A DNA stretch of 64,000 bases from Desulfuromonas sp. KJ2020. Lineage in GTDB: Bacteria > Desulfobacterota > Desulfuromonadia > Desulfuromonadales > SZUA-540. Positions 34,906-44,352 of this stretch are shown here, in pieces; the first letter of the stretch is position 1, and each line of letters starts with the position of its first letter. Made by a program: the position numbers and the translations under genes. The notes under the pieces were generated by a model. That model made no database searches. It was not told where the DNA came from and saw only the letters and a list, made by a program, of their open reading frames with translations. The stretch spans positions 1,218,772 to 1,282,771 of the forward strand of contig NZ_JAKUKE010000001.1 of assembly GCF_024197615.1 (NCBI RefSeq). Direction: 5' to 3'.

Positions 34906-35886
34906 ATGAAAAATATGGTGAAAAAGTGGAAAAGCAAGCCGACCCGGTCCTCGGAGACGGTCGGTATCAGTCTCCGCGAAGAAGGCATCGCTTTTGCCCA
35001 GGTGCGCTGGCAGAACGGCAGGCCGCATCTGCTAAACTGCGAATTCCTGCCTGCCCCGACCGGGGAGGCCTGCGCGGTGCTGACGAGTCAGATTTCCCGC
35101 TTGCGTCTGGTCCGGCACCGCTGTGTCGGTATTTTGACAGGCGACGACTACAGCCTGCTGCAGATCGAGCCGCCGGCCGTGCCGCCGGAAGAATGGCGTG
35201 AAGCGGTACGCTGGCAGATTCGTGACTTGATCGACTATCCCCTGGACGAAGCCGTGGTCGATGTTTTTTCCGTGCCGACCGATGCCCGGCCGGGACGCCA
35301 GGCCATTGCCTACGCGGTTGCGGCTCCCCGCCAGGTGGTGCGAGAGGCCGCGAACTGCCTTGCGGCGGCCCGTTTGAAGATTGCCGCCATCGACATTCCT
35401 GAACTGGCTGTTCGCAACCTGGTCAGACTCCTTCCCGGCGAGGAGCGGGGGCAGGCCTTCCTTTACCTGGGGCGCCATGGTGGCGGCCTCGTCATCGTCC
35501 GCGACGGGCACCTCTACTTGTCGCGTCGCCTCAACATCGGCACCGATTCGTTGCGGGAGTTGGCCCCCGTCGCCACCGGCGAGGACCTGATCGACCTTTC
35601 TTCCCGCTTCAACGATTTGCTCGATTCCGTCATTCTGGAGGTTCAGCGTTCGCTGGACTTCTACGAGAGCAATTTTGCCCTGCCGCCCATCGCCAACCTG
35701 ATGCTGGCCCCCATGGAAGCGGACCTGCCCCAGGTGCTGCCCTATCTGCAGCAGTATCTTGGCGTCAAGGTGGCGGCTTTGGACCTGGGGGCGCTTTTTG
35801 ATCTGCCCGCCCTGACTCCGCCGGTCCAAGCCCGCTGTCTTACGGCTATTGGCGGAGCTCTTCGTGCCCAGCAGGTGACGCCATGA
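34906..35886 (+). CDS. mshI: MSHA biogenesis protein MshI (PilM-like)
   Basis: A 326-residue cytosolic actin-like protein of the PilM/MshI type: VGISLREEGIAFAQVRW at the N terminus (first phosphate-binding strand), IAAIDIPELAVRNLVRL and FLYLGRHGGGLVIVRDG (second subdomain). It should link the pilus motor to the inner-membrane PilN/PilO-like pair encoded next. First gene of the MSHA run; it overlaps the next gene by 4 bp (ATGA). No clear ribosome-binding site; an ATG at 34915 is an alternative start. Confidence 0.85.
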   Translation: MKNMVKKWKSKPTRSSETVGISLREEGIAFAQVRWQNGRPHLLNCEFLPAPTGEACAVLTSQISRLRLVRHRCVGILTGDDYSLLQIEPPAVPPEEWREAVRWQIRDLIDYPLDEAVVDVFSVPTDARPGRQAIAYAVAAPRQVVREAANCLAAARLKIAAIDIPELAVRNLVRLLPGEERGQAFLYLGRHGGGLVIVRDGHLYLSRRLNIGTDSLRELAPVATGEDLIDLSSRFNDLLDSVILEVQRSLDFYESNFALPPIANLMLAPMEADLPQVLPYLQQYLGVKVAALDLGALFDLPALTPPVQARCLTAIGGALRAQQVTP

Positions 35887-36485
35887 ACCAGGAGATCAAT
35901 CTCTACCAGCCGTCGGTGCTGGAGAAAAAAGAGTCGCTGTCGGCAGCTCTCATGCTGACCCTGGCCGCTCTGGGGCTGGTGTTGCTGGTTTTTTATTACG
36001 CCTACTCCGCCTGGCAGGTCCGTGAACTGGATCAGCAAGCGCGGGTGCTGGAAGCCCGGCAGTCGGCGCTGATCGCACAGATTACCTCGTTGCAGGAGGG
36101 CTCTTCCCGGCAAAAAAGTCCCCTGCTACAGCACGAGGTCGAGCGCCTGACCTCCGAGTTGGCGGCCAAGGAGCCCCTGCTGCATCTGTTCGACCAACCC
36201 AAAGGGAAGGCCGCTCCCGCTTTTTCCACCTATCTCGAAGGGCTGTCCCGGCGAACTCCGACCGGGCTGTGGCTGACCCGCATCGTTGTGGCGCCAAAGC
36301 CCGGACACTCACTCCTGGAGGGGAGCTGCCTCAAGGCGGAGACCGTGCCCGCCTTTCTGCAGGAGTTACAGAAGGAGTCGGTCTTTGCGGGACTGGCCTT
36401 TTCTTCCTTCCAGCTTTCCCGTTCTGACACGGAGGCGCCCTTTATTAACTTTGTGCTCGAAACCCGCCAGGAGGAGAGACCATGA
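35883..36485 (+). CDS. MSHA PilN-like protein (MshI2 position)
   Basis: A 200-residue bitopic inner-membrane protein: a short cytoplasmic QEINLYQPSV, a typical N-terminal MshI/PilM-binding stretch, then one membrane helix (about 23-45, LGLVLLVFYYAY), a coiled-coil and a periplasmic ferredoxin-like domain. Matches the PilN class; in MSHA loci this gene is often called mshI2. It overlaps its neighbours on both sides by 4 bp. Confidence 0.83.
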   Translation: MNQEINLYQPSVLEKKESLSAALMLTLAALGLVLLVFYYAYSAWQVRELDQQARVLEARQSALIAQITSLQEGSSRQKSPLLQHEVERLTSELAAKEPLLHLFDQPKGKAAPAFSTYLEGLSRRTPTGLWLTRIVVAPKPGHSLLEGSCLKAETVPAFLQELQKESVFAGLAFSSFQLSRSDTEAPFINFVLETRQEERP

Positions 36486-37159
36486 AGACGTCTTCGGCAA
36501 AACTCTCCGCCTGGAAAGAGAACCTGGGAAAACGCTCTCTGCGCGAAAAGATCCTGCTCATTGCCGCGGTCTGGGCCATCGGCTATCTGGTGCTGGACGT
36601 GGTGGCCTTAAGTCCTTTAGCGGCCCGGCAGAAGGTGGCTCGCCAGCGCCTGGAAAGCTCGCGGTCACAGCTGCCGCAACTCGAAGCGCAGGTGGTCGCT
36701 CTGCAGCAACAGGCCGCCGGTGACCCGGACCAGGAAAACCGCCGTCGCCTGACCGAGCTGCAGGAGCAGATGGCAGAGCTCGACGCCCGGCTGCAGGATC
36801 TGACCCTGGAGCTGATCTCTCCCCGGGAGATGTCCCGCGTGTTGGAAGAAGTGCTGCTGCGTCAGCGGGGCCTGCGCCTGGTGCGGGCCGAGAACCTGCA
36901 GCCCGAACCGCTGCTGGCGGAACCTGCCGATGCGGCTGGCCCCGACGCGGCGGGGACTCTCAATGTCTACCGGCATGGGCTGCGCCTGGAATTTGTCGGC
37001 AGTTACAGCCAGATCGTCGATTGCCTGCGGGCCCTGGAGGGGATCGAACGCCAGCTCATCTGGACTTCCTTCGAACTGCAGGTGGAGGAGTATCCCCGAT
37101 CGCGTGTGGTGTTGACCGTGCATACCCTGAGCCTGAAGAAGGAGTGGATCGGTGTCTAG
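36482..37159 (+). CDS. mshJ: MSHA biogenesis protein MshJ (PilO-like)
   Basis: A 225-residue bitopic protein: basic N terminus with LREKILLIAAVWAIGYLVLD as membrane helix, long coiled-coil (residues 45-120), then a PilO-like periplasmic domain (MSRVLEEVLLRQRGLRLVRA, VGSYSQIVDCLRALE). It would pair with the PilN-like protein to form the alignment complex between platform and secretin. Confidence 0.85.
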   Translation: MKTSSAKLSAWKENLGKRSLREKILLIAAVWAIGYLVLDVVALSPLAARQKVARQRLESSRSQLPQLEAQVVALQQQAAGDPDQENRRRLTELQEQMAELDARLQDLTLELISPREMSRVLEEVLLRQRGLRLVRAENLQPEPLLAEPADAAGPDAAGTLNVYRHGLRLEFVGSYSQIVDCLRALEGIERQLIWTSFELQVEEYPRSRVVLTVHTLSLKKEWIGV

Positions 37160-37529
37160 TTCTCGTCTGCCCATCTGTTTTGGTGTGCTGCTCTGCGGGC
37201 TGTTCCTGCTGACCGCTGCAGCGGGGCTGTGCGCCGAGCCCCTGCGGGACCCGACCCGCCCTCCTCGCGTGCTGGCAGCGCCCGCCCCGGCCGAAAGGAC
37301 GACAGGCTGGCAGGTCAGTTCTATCCTGATTTCCCCCGGCCGCCGTGTCGCCACGGTTAACGGCCAGGCTGTTCAGGTTGGTGACCGTATAGCGGGCGCC
37401 CGTGTTACGGCTATCGCTGCTGATTCCGTGCGGCTGCGCAAGGAGAACAAGGAATTCACTGTCCGGCTGCAGACGCAGCGGATCAAAAAGCCGGTGCAAA
37501 AGGCCGGTGCAAATGACGAGGGAAAATGA
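37152..37529 (+). CDS. mshK: MSHA biogenesis protein MshK (PilP-like)
   Basis: A 125-residue exported protein starting at GTG 37152, which overlaps mshJ by 8 bp. Signal peptide up to LCA, then EPLRDPTRPP, the short proline-rich segment typical of PilP/MshK/GspC-like periplasmic linkers, and a small beta domain (LISPGRRVATVNGQAVQVGD). It should bridge the MshJ/PilN pair to the MshL secretin. Confidence 0.8.
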   Translation: MSSSRLPICFGVLLCGLFLLTAAAGLCAEPLRDPTRPPRVLAAPAPAERTTGWQVSSILISPGRRVATVNGQAVQVGDRIAGARVTAIAADSVRLRKENKEFTVRLQTQRIKKPVQKAGANDEGK

Positions 37530-39235
37530 TGCGAAGGTCTGCCTGTTTTATTTCGAGGATTCTGCTGCTGACTGCCTTGCTGGGCCTCTCGGCCTGCCTC
37601 CCCGCCAGGGGGCCGGCGGTCGAGGAGGGGATCGCCGACGCGCTGAGTCAACCGGTTTCCACGGCTCCTAAGCCCGCCGCGCCGGAAATCCCCCCGGCTG
37701 TCGCCTCCGCCCTGTTGCGTCCGCTGGACGCCGGCCTGGGACGGCCCGGGCTTGAAGCGGAACCTCGCTTCGACATCGTCGCCGAACAGACGCCCGCCCG
37801 CGAGTTTTTCGCCGGCCTGGTAGCGGGAACCGCCACCAACATGGTCGTCCATCCCGATGTCGAGGGCGACATCTCCCTGACCATGAAGAACGCCAGCATC
37901 CCGGAGGTGCTCGAAGTGGTGCGCAGCGTCTTCGGTTATGAATACCGTCTGCATGGCAATACCTATCAAATTCTGCCGGCGGGGCTGCAGTCCCGCATCT
38001 TTCCGGTGAATTATCTCAATCTCTCCCGCAAGGGGCTCTCCCAGACACGGGTCAGCTCAGGCCAGGTCAGCGAAGCGGAGAGCAGCGACGATGAGGAGAA
38101 CGACAGCAGCAGCGACCGCCGCTCCAAGGCCGTCTCCGGCAGCCGCATCGACACCGAGTCGATGGCCGACTTCTGGAAGGAGCTCGAATACGCCCTGCGC
38201 ACCCTCATCGGCGTCGAGGACGGCCGCCGCGTGGTGGTGCAGCCCCAGGCCAGCGTTGTCATCGTGCGCGCCATGCCCGAGGAGCTGCGCGAGGTCGAAA
38301 GCTATCTGACCGCCATGCAGGGTAATCTGCAGCGCCAGGTCATTCTCGAAGCTAAGATCCTCGAGGTCGAACTCAACGACGGCTTCCAGTCGGGCATTAA
38401 CTGGGCAGCGTTGGGCCAGCCTTCCGACGGCAAGTCCCTGGTGATCGGCCAGACCGGGGGAGGCTCTTTTTTTAACAGCGGTGCCTCCGAGATCGTCGGC
38501 AATACGGGGGTTCTCAATCCGAACGCCCTGACGATGGTGGAAGGGACTGCGACTTCGGCCTTTGGCGGCGTCTTCTCCGCCGCTCTCGATTTCAAGGACT
38601 TCACCGCTTTTATCGAGTTGCTGGAATCCCAGGGAGAGGTGCAGGTCCTCTCCAGCCCGCGTATTTCCACCGTCAATAACCAGAAAGCCGTCATCAAGGT
38701 CGGCACCGATGAGTTCTTCGTCACTGACATCTCCAGCACCACGGTGACCGGTACCACCACCACGACCACGCCGGACATCACCCTGACGCCGTTCTTCTCC
38801 GGCATTGCCCTCGACGTGACCCCGCAGATCGACCACAACGGTCAGGTCACCCTGCATATCCATCCGACGGTGAGCGAGGTGCAGGATCAGCAGAAGACCA
38901 TCACTGTGGCCAACCAGGAACAGCAACTGCCCCTGGCTTTTTCCAGCGTGCGCGAGTCGGACAGCATCGTCAGCGCCGCCAGTGGGCAGGTCGTGGTCAT
39001 CGGCGGCTTGATGAAGAATCAGATGTCCAGACAGAAAGCGTCCGTGCCGCTGCTCGGGCGCATCCCCCTGCTCGGCCATCTCTTCTCTCACAACCAGATG
39101 GTCTCCAGAAAGAGCGAGCTGGTCATTCTGCTCCGCCCCCAGGTGGTCGACAACGGCCGGGTATGGGAGCGGGAGCTGGAAAACACGCGCAACCGCGTCC
39201 AGTCCCTGGGCGGGGCCATGGGTCGCACCTGGTAG
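37526..39235 (+). CDS. mshL: MSHA secretin MshL
   Basis: A 569-residue outer-membrane secretin through which the pilus leaves the cell. Lipoprotein signal (LLGLSAC at the N terminus), STN/N0-like domain (EFFAGLVAGTATNMVVHPDV), an acidic serine-rich insert at about 187-200, N1-like domain, and the C-terminal secretin domain with VQVLSSPRIST, DVTPQID and VPLLGRIPLLGHLFSH. Starts at the ATG overlapping the mshK stop. Confidence 0.93.
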   Translation: MMRRSACFISRILLLTALLGLSACLPARGPAVEEGIADALSQPVSTAPKPAAPEIPPAVASALLRPLDAGLGRPGLEAEPRFDIVAEQTPAREFFAGLVAGTATNMVVHPDVEGDISLTMKNASIPEVLEVVRSVFGYEYRLHGNTYQILPAGLQSRIFPVNYLNLSRKGLSQTRVSSGQVSEAESSDDEENDSSSDRRSKAVSGSRIDTESMADFWKELEYALRTLIGVEDGRRVVVQPQASVVIVRAMPEELREVESYLTAMQGNLQRQVILEAKILEVELNDGFQSGINWAALGQPSDGKSLVIGQTGGGSFFNSGASEIVGNTGVLNPNALTMVEGTATSAFGGVFSAALDFKDFTAFIELLESQGEVQVLSSPRISTVNNQKAVIKVGTDEFFVTDISSTTVTGTTTTTTPDITLTPFFSGIALDVTPQIDHNGQVTLHIHPTVSEVQDQQKTITVANQEQQLPLAFSSVRESDSIVSAASGQVVVIGGLMKNQMSRQKASVPLLGRIPLLGHLFSHNQMVSRKSELVILLRPQVVDNGRVWERELENTRNRVQSLGGAMGRTW

Positions 39236-39280
39236 GATGTGAACGCTCTGGCGGCGACCATCTGCCGCCTGAGGAGGACC

Positions 39281-40204
39281 ATGCTTTATCTGCAACATTT
39301 CGGACTGCGTGAGCCGCCGTTTTCTCTGACGCCGGACACGGGCTTTTTCTATAACACCAGCGGACACCGCGAGGCTCTGGAGGTCCTGAGGGTCGCTCTG
39401 CGCTCCGGCGAAGGCTTTATCAAGATCATCGGCGAGGTCGGCACGGGCAAGACCCTGCTGTGTCGCAAGTTGCTCAATGCCCTGGAAGGGGATACCTGGG
39501 TGACCGCCTATCTGCCCAATCCTCTTTTGGGCGTGGCGGAACTCTACCGGGCGCTGGCCGATGAACTCGGCATTGGCCTGCCGGTCAAAGCGACGGTCAA
39601 CGACAACCTCAAGGCGATCAATAGTCAGCTTATCGATCTGGCCCGCCAGGGACGCCGGGTCGTCCTCTGCATCGACGAGGTGCAGGTCATGCCTGAGAAA
39701 AGTCTGGAAGCCTTGCGGTTGCTCAGCAATCTGGAAACGGAGAAACGCAAGTTGCTGCAGATCGTTCTTTTCGCCCAGCCAGAACTCGAGGACCGTCTAC
39801 AGCAGCCGGGCCTTCGCCAGCTGCGCCAGCGTCTCGCTTTCAGCTATCGCCTGCCCCCCCTGGACCACCAGGGCGTCAGCGGCTACGTAGGCCATCGGCT
39901 GCTGGTGGCCGGTCATCAGGGGGGCGCCCTCTTTGCGCCGGGCGCCCTGAAGCTGCTGGCGCGGGGAAGCCGGGGCATCCCCCGGCTCATTAACATTCTC
40001 TGCCACAAGGCGATGCTGTCCGCCTATGGTCGGGGGGAAAGCCTGATCGGGACTCGCCACATGCTGGCGGCCATTCGCGATACGGACGATGCGCAGGCAA
40101 CCGTTTGGCGAGATTACCTGCCCTGGCTCTATGCCCTGGCCGCTCTGATTATTGGGTTGGAAATTTCGGCACTGGTCTATCTTGCCCGGGGTGGTGCGTC
40201 ATGA
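39281..40204 (+). CDS. mshM: MSHA ATPase MshM (ExeA-like AAA+)
   Basis: A 307-residue AAA+ protein: MLYLQHFGLREPPFSLTPD, the usual start of ExeA/MshM proteins, Walker A GEVGTGKT, Walker B VVLCIDEVQ, sensor region SNLETEKRKLLQIVLFAQPE, and a C-terminal membrane helix (LPWLYALAALIIGLEISALVYL). The ATG at 39281 follows GAGGAGG; the frame open from 39239 is rejected. ExeA relatives help assemble the secretin across peptidoglycan. Confidence 0.9.
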   Translation: MLYLQHFGLREPPFSLTPDTGFFYNTSGHREALEVLRVALRSGEGFIKIIGEVGTGKTLLCRKLLNALEGDTWVTAYLPNPLLGVAELYRALADELGIGLPVKATVNDNLKAINSQLIDLARQGRRVVLCIDEVQVMPEKSLEALRLLSNLETEKRKLLQIVLFAQPELEDRLQQPGLRQLRQRLAFSYRLPPLDHQGVSGYVGHRLLVAGHQGGALFAPGALKLLARGSRGIPRLINILCHKAMLSAYGRGESLIGTRHMLAAIRDTDDAQATVWRDYLPWLYALAALIIGLEISALVYLARGGAS

Positions 40205-41286
40205 GTCTGCTCAACCAGATGCTCAAAGACCTGGAAAAACGGCAGGCCACTGCCGGTGATCCAACCGGGTTGCCCGGTACCGGCGCCGGTGCGGAGAGAA
40301 CGCGGCGCTTTGGGGTCTTGTTGTGGGTTTTGCTGGCGCTGGCTCTGGTGCTTGGTGGGCTTGTGCTCTGGTTGAGCGTCGGTTATTGGGCAGACAGGGA
40401 CGTGCCTGTGGCCGTGGAACAGGTCGAACTGAGAAAAGTGCCGATTTCTGCTACGGCCGAAATGGCTCCCGCCGCTGAACCCGCAGGGGCTGTTTCCGAA
40501 CCGCCCGCTTCACCGGCAGCGATGGAGCCAGAGGTGGCGACGGCCCTGGCCGAGACCCCTGCTCGGGAGGCCGTGCCGGCTAAAGAAACGGTATCCTCCC
40601 TGAGTGAGTCGGTTGAGCCGCCGCAACTGCCGGTGGCGGCACCGCCGTCGCCAAAAACACCCGCGGCATCTGAGCCGGCGGCACTGGTGAAGACGCCGCG
40701 CCCCCTGTCCCCGGAAGAGCAGGCCCGGGTCCGTTTCGCCGAGGGTGAAGCGGCCCTGAAGGACGGCCGGCTGCCCGAGGCCGAACAGGCCTGGCGACAG
40801 GCCTTGCGTCTGGATCCGGCTCAGCACGAGTCCCGGGAGAAACTGGCGGCGTTGCTGGCTGGCGCCGGTCGCCGCGTCGAGGCGGAGAAGGTTTACGCCG
40901 CCGGTTTAGAGAGTGACCCCGCGCACAGTCCCTTCCGCCGGGGCTATGCCCGCCTGCTGGCCGAAAGAGAAGAGCTGTCGACGGCTCGGGAGGTGCTCCG
41001 GCAGGGGCCGGTCCCAACCGTGGCCGCCGATCCCGACTTTCACGCGCTCTATGCCGCCCTGTCCCAACGGCTTGGCGACTACGCTGCTGCTGCCGCGACC
41101 TACAGCCTGTTGCTCCAGCATGACCCGGCCTCGGGCGTAAGCTGGCTGGGCTTGGGACTGGCCCTGGAGAGTGATGGCCGCGCGCCCGAGGCGGTGGAGG
41201 CTTATCGGCAGGCCATCGCCAGCGGCAGCCTGCAGACCGACCTGCTGTCTTATGTGCGCGGCCGTCTTGACATGTTGGAGCGGTAG
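40201..41286 (+). CDS. mshN: MSHA biogenesis protein MshN (TPR)
   Basis: A 361-residue protein with a short cytoplasmic MSLLNQMLKDLEKRQ, one membrane helix (about 38-63), a long Pro/Ala-rich linker (residues 75-170), and a periplasmic TPR solenoid (FAEGEAALKDGRLPEAEQAW, REKLAALLAGAGRRVEAEKV). It overlaps mshM by 4 bp. MSLLNQML is a recognisable start shared by MshN and GspB-like proteins. Role: scaffold of the MSHA assembly complex. Confidence 0.85.
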   Translation: MSLLNQMLKDLEKRQATAGDPTGLPGTGAGAERTRRFGVLLWVLLALALVLGGLVLWLSVGYWADRDVPVAVEQVELRKVPISATAEMAPAAEPAGAVSEPPASPAAMEPEVATALAETPAREAVPAKETVSSLSESVEPPQLPVAAPPSPKTPAASEPAALVKTPRPLSPEEQARVRFAEGEAALKDGRLPEAEQAWRQALRLDPAQHESREKLAALLAGAGRRVEAEKVYAAGLESDPAHSPFRRGYARLLAEREELSTAREVLRQGPVPTVAADPDFHALYAALSQRLGDYAAAAATYSLLLQHDPASGVSWLGLGLALESDGRAPEAVEAYRQAIASGSLQTDLLSYVRGRLDMLER

Positions 41287-41342
41287 ACGGAACAGGACTT
41301 TGTCGTCCTTTCGGGGCGGCCAAATGAATTTGAGGTTAGACG

Positions 41343-43079
41343 ATGAGCATCCGCCAAAAAATCCGCATCGGTGATCTGCTGGTGCAGAACGGCATCATCA
41401 GTGAGAAGCAGCTGGAAACGGCCCTGGCCACCCAGAAAAAGACGGGGACAAAGCTCGGCAACACCCTGATTGAGCTGGGCTACGTCAGCTCCCAGCGTTT
41501 TCTCGAGTTTCTCGGCGAGCAGCTGCGCATCCCCTATGTCGATCTCAAGCTCTATCAGTACAAGGCCGAGATCGTGCGACTGCTGCCCGAGACCTTCTCC
41601 CGGCGTTATCGGGCCATCATCCTTTCCGAGGCTCCTGATCACCTGCTGGTGGGGATGGCCGACCCTACCGATATCTTCGCTTACGACGAACTGGTTAAAA
41701 TTCTCAAACGTCCCGTCAAGCTGGCCGTTGTGCGTGAGACCGATCTGCTGCGCACCATCGACAGCGTCTATCGCCGCACGGATGAGATCGTCAACATCGC
41801 CGAAGAACTGGGCGAAGAGCTCTCCCTGGGGGATGTCAACCTGGCCGATCTCCTGCCGGACAGCCAGCTGGAAGATGCCCCTGTCGTCCGCCTGCTGCGC
41901 ACCCTCTTCGAGGATGCCGTGCAGGTGGGCGCGTCGGACATTCACATCGAGCCGGACGAAAAGGTGCTGCGCATCCGCCAGCGCATCGATGGGGTGCTGC
42001 AGGAGCAGGTGATGAAGGAGAAGCGCATCGCCGCTGCCCTCGTTTCCCGTCTCAAGCTCATGAGCGGCCTGGATATCTCCGAGCGACGCCTCCCCCAGGA
42101 CGGCCGTTTTAACATCAAGGTGCGCGGGCGCAGTATCGATGTGCGTCTTTCCACCATGCCCCTGCAGTATGGTGAGTCGGTGGTCATGCGCCTGCTTGAT
42201 CAGTCCGGTGGTATTCTCAGTCTCGACCAGGTGGGGATGCCCAACCATCTCCTGCGGCGTTTCCGCGCTCTGGTGACCCGGCCTCACGGCATGGTGCTGG
42301 TCACCGGCCCCACCGGCAGCGGCAAAACCACGACCCTGTACGCCGCCCTCAACGAGCTGAACCAGGCGGAGAAGAAGATCATTACCGTTGAAGATCCGGT
42401 GGAATATCGGCTGCCGCGCATCAACCAGGTACAGGTTCATCCCCGTATCGGCCTCAGCTTCGCCAGCGTGCTGCGGGCCGGTCTGCGCCAGGACCCCGAC
42501 GTCATCATGGTCGGCGAGATGCGCGACCCGGAAACCGCTGAAATCGGCCTGCGGGCGGCCATGACCGGCCATATGGTGCTTTCCACCCTGCACACCAACG
42601 ATGCGGTGAGCACGGCTCTGCGCCTGCTTGACATGGAGGCGGAAGGCTACGTCGTGGCCAGCGCCCTCAATGCTGTCCTCGCCCAGCGCCTGGTGCGGCG
42701 CCTGTGTGACAGCTGCACCGTCGAGGCCGAGCCGGATCCCCGCCAGGCCAGCTGGCTTCGGGCGACAGTGGGTTCGAAAGGGGCGGAGCTGAAATTCAAG
42801 AAAGGCACCGGCTGCCCCAACTGTCACAATACCGGCTATCAGGGCCGCATCGGTATTTTTGAATTGCTGGAGATCGACCATGCCCTGGCCGATGCGCTGC
42901 GCCGCAACGACAATGCCGCCTTTGCCAATGTGGCCCGCCAGCAGAAGGGTTTTCAGCCTTTGGCACTCTGTGCCTTGAAATACGCCGCCGAAGGTACTAC
43001 CAGCCTGGACGAGGTGCTGCGCATCGCCGGGCAGGTGGATGAGTTTGAGACGGCCGATGAACAGGTCGCGGCGAATTGA
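41343..43079 (+). CDS. mshE: MSHA pilus extension ATPase MshE
   Basis: A 578-residue GspE/PilB-type hexameric ATPase that powers pilus extension. Residues 8-31 and 37-60 form two 24-residue motifs separated by five residues (first begins RIGDLLVQNGIIS), matching the c-di-GMP-binding MshEN domain except that the second begins with Lys instead of Arg. Further: Walker A GPTGSGKTT, Asp box region ITVEDPVEY, Walker B VIMVGEMRDPET, His box STLHTNDA, and two zinc-binding pairs CDSC and CPNC. Pilus extension is therefore probably gated directly by c-di-GMP. Confidence 0.95.
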   Translation: MSIRQKIRIGDLLVQNGIISEKQLETALATQKKTGTKLGNTLIELGYVSSQRFLEFLGEQLRIPYVDLKLYQYKAEIVRLLPETFSRRYRAIILSEAPDHLLVGMADPTDIFAYDELVKILKRPVKLAVVRETDLLRTIDSVYRRTDEIVNIAEELGEELSLGDVNLADLLPDSQLEDAPVVRLLRTLFEDAVQVGASDIHIEPDEKVLRIRQRIDGVLQEQVMKEKRIAAALVSRLKLMSGLDISERRLPQDGRFNIKVRGRSIDVRLSTMPLQYGESVVMRLLDQSGGILSLDQVGMPNHLLRRFRALVTRPHGMVLVTGPTGSGKTTTLYAALNELNQAEKKIITVEDPVEYRLPRINQVQVHPRIGLSFASVLRAGLRQDPDVIMVGEMRDPETAEIGLRAAMTGHMVLSTLHTNDAVSTALRLLDMEAEGYVVASALNAVLAQRLVRRLCDSCTVEAEPDPRQASWLRATVGSKGAELKFKKGTGCPNCHNTGYQGRIGIFELLEIDHALADALRRNDNAAFANVARQQKGFQPLALCALKYAAEGTTSLDEVLRIAGQVDEFETADEQVAAN

Positions 43080-43127
43080 CGGTTAGGCAAGGTCTGCAAA
43101 GGATTCTGGATTTTTAACGGATAGACG

Positions 43128-44351
43128 ATGGCGAACTTTCATTACAAGGCGCGCAACGCGCAGGGAAAGCTGGTTGAGGGGACGGTCGAAGCACCGTCGG
43201 CCGAGGCCGTGGCCTCCCAGTTGCTCGAAGGCGCCATGACCCCCGTCGCTATCCGGGAGGCTGCCCGGGAAATTGACCTGGGCGCCTTGGTTCGGGAAAA
43301 ACTCCGGCGCAACGGCGGGGTGGAGCTCGACGACCTCATCCTCTTCTGCCGGCAGATGTACACCCTGACCAAGGCCGGTGTGCCGATCATCCGCGCTCTC
43401 AAGGGGCTGGTGGAGACAGCCAGAAAGCCGCAGATGGGGCGGACTCTTAAAGCTGTCTGCGACGATCTCGAAGCGGGACGCGATCTCTCCGGCGCCCTGG
43501 CCCGGCATCCCAAAGTCTTTCCGCTGCTGCTGACCAGCATGGTGCAGGTGGGGGAGAGCACCGGCCGTCTTGATGAGACCTTTCTGCAGGTAGCCAATTA
43601 TTTGACTCTCGAAAAGGACACCATCGACCGGGTCAAGCAGGCCATGCGCTACCCCACCTTTGTGGTGGTGGCCATCAGCATCGCCATCGCCATTCTCAGC
43701 CTTTTCGTCATTCCGACTTTCGAAAAGGTGTTCAAGGGGTTCGGCGCCGAACTCCCGCTGCCGACCAAGATCATCCTCGGCCTGTCGCGCTTTTCCGTCA
43801 CCTACTGGCCGTATATTCTGCTGGCGCTGGTGGCGATCTTCTTCGGTGTGCGCCAGTGGCTCAAAACCGAGCGGGGACGTTACTTGTGGGATCGGGCCAA
43901 GCTGCGGCTACCTGTGGTGGGGAGCATCATCCAGCGGGCCACCCTGACTCGCTTCGCCCGCGCCTTTTCCATGGGCTTTGCCGCCGGTGTCCCCCTGGTG
44001 CAGGCCCTGAGTTTTACGGCGCGGGCGGTGGACAACGTCTATGTCGGCGAACGGCTGGAACAGATGCGCCACAGCATCGAACGCGGCGACACCCTCACCC
44101 GTAGCGCTCGCGCCACCGAGATGTTCACCCCTCTGGTGCTGCAGATGCTCGCTGTGGGCGAGGAGACCGGCGCTGTCGACCAGATGCTGCTGGAGGTGGC
44201 CGAGTTTTACGAACGCGAAGTCGATTACGACCTCAAAAACATCACCAGCGCCATCGAGCCGATCCTCATCGTCTTTATCGGCGGCATGGTCCTGGTGCTG
44301 GCCCTCGGCGTTTTTCTGCCCATGTGGAACCTGTCACAGGTGGCGCGTTGA
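43128..44351 (+). CDS. mshG: MSHA inner-membrane platform protein MshG (PilC-like)
   Basis: A 407-residue type II secretion F-domain protein with two cytoplasmic helical bundles (LFCRQMYTLTKAGVPIIRAL; FARAFSMGFAAGVPLVQAL) and three or so membrane helices (residues 170-200, 225-245, 375-400). It is the rotary platform contacted by MshE. Standard length. The ATG at 43128 follows AACGGAT. Confidence 0.93.
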   Translation: MANFHYKARNAQGKLVEGTVEAPSAEAVASQLLEGAMTPVAIREAAREIDLGALVREKLRRNGGVELDDLILFCRQMYTLTKAGVPIIRALKGLVETARKPQMGRTLKAVCDDLEAGRDLSGALARHPKVFPLLLTSMVQVGESTGRLDETFLQVANYLTLEKDTIDRVKQAMRYPTFVVVAISIAIAILSLFVIPTFEKVFKGFGAELPLPTKIILGLSRFSVTYWPYILLALVAIFFGVRQWLKTERGRYLWDRAKLRLPVVGSIIQRATLTRFARAFSMGFAAGVPLVQALSFTARAVDNVYVGERLEQMRHSIERGDTLTRSARATEMFTPLVLQMLAVGEETGAVDQMLLEVAEFYEREVDYDLKNITSAIEPILIVFIGGMVLVLALGVFLPMWNLSQVAR

Positions 44352-44352
44352 G

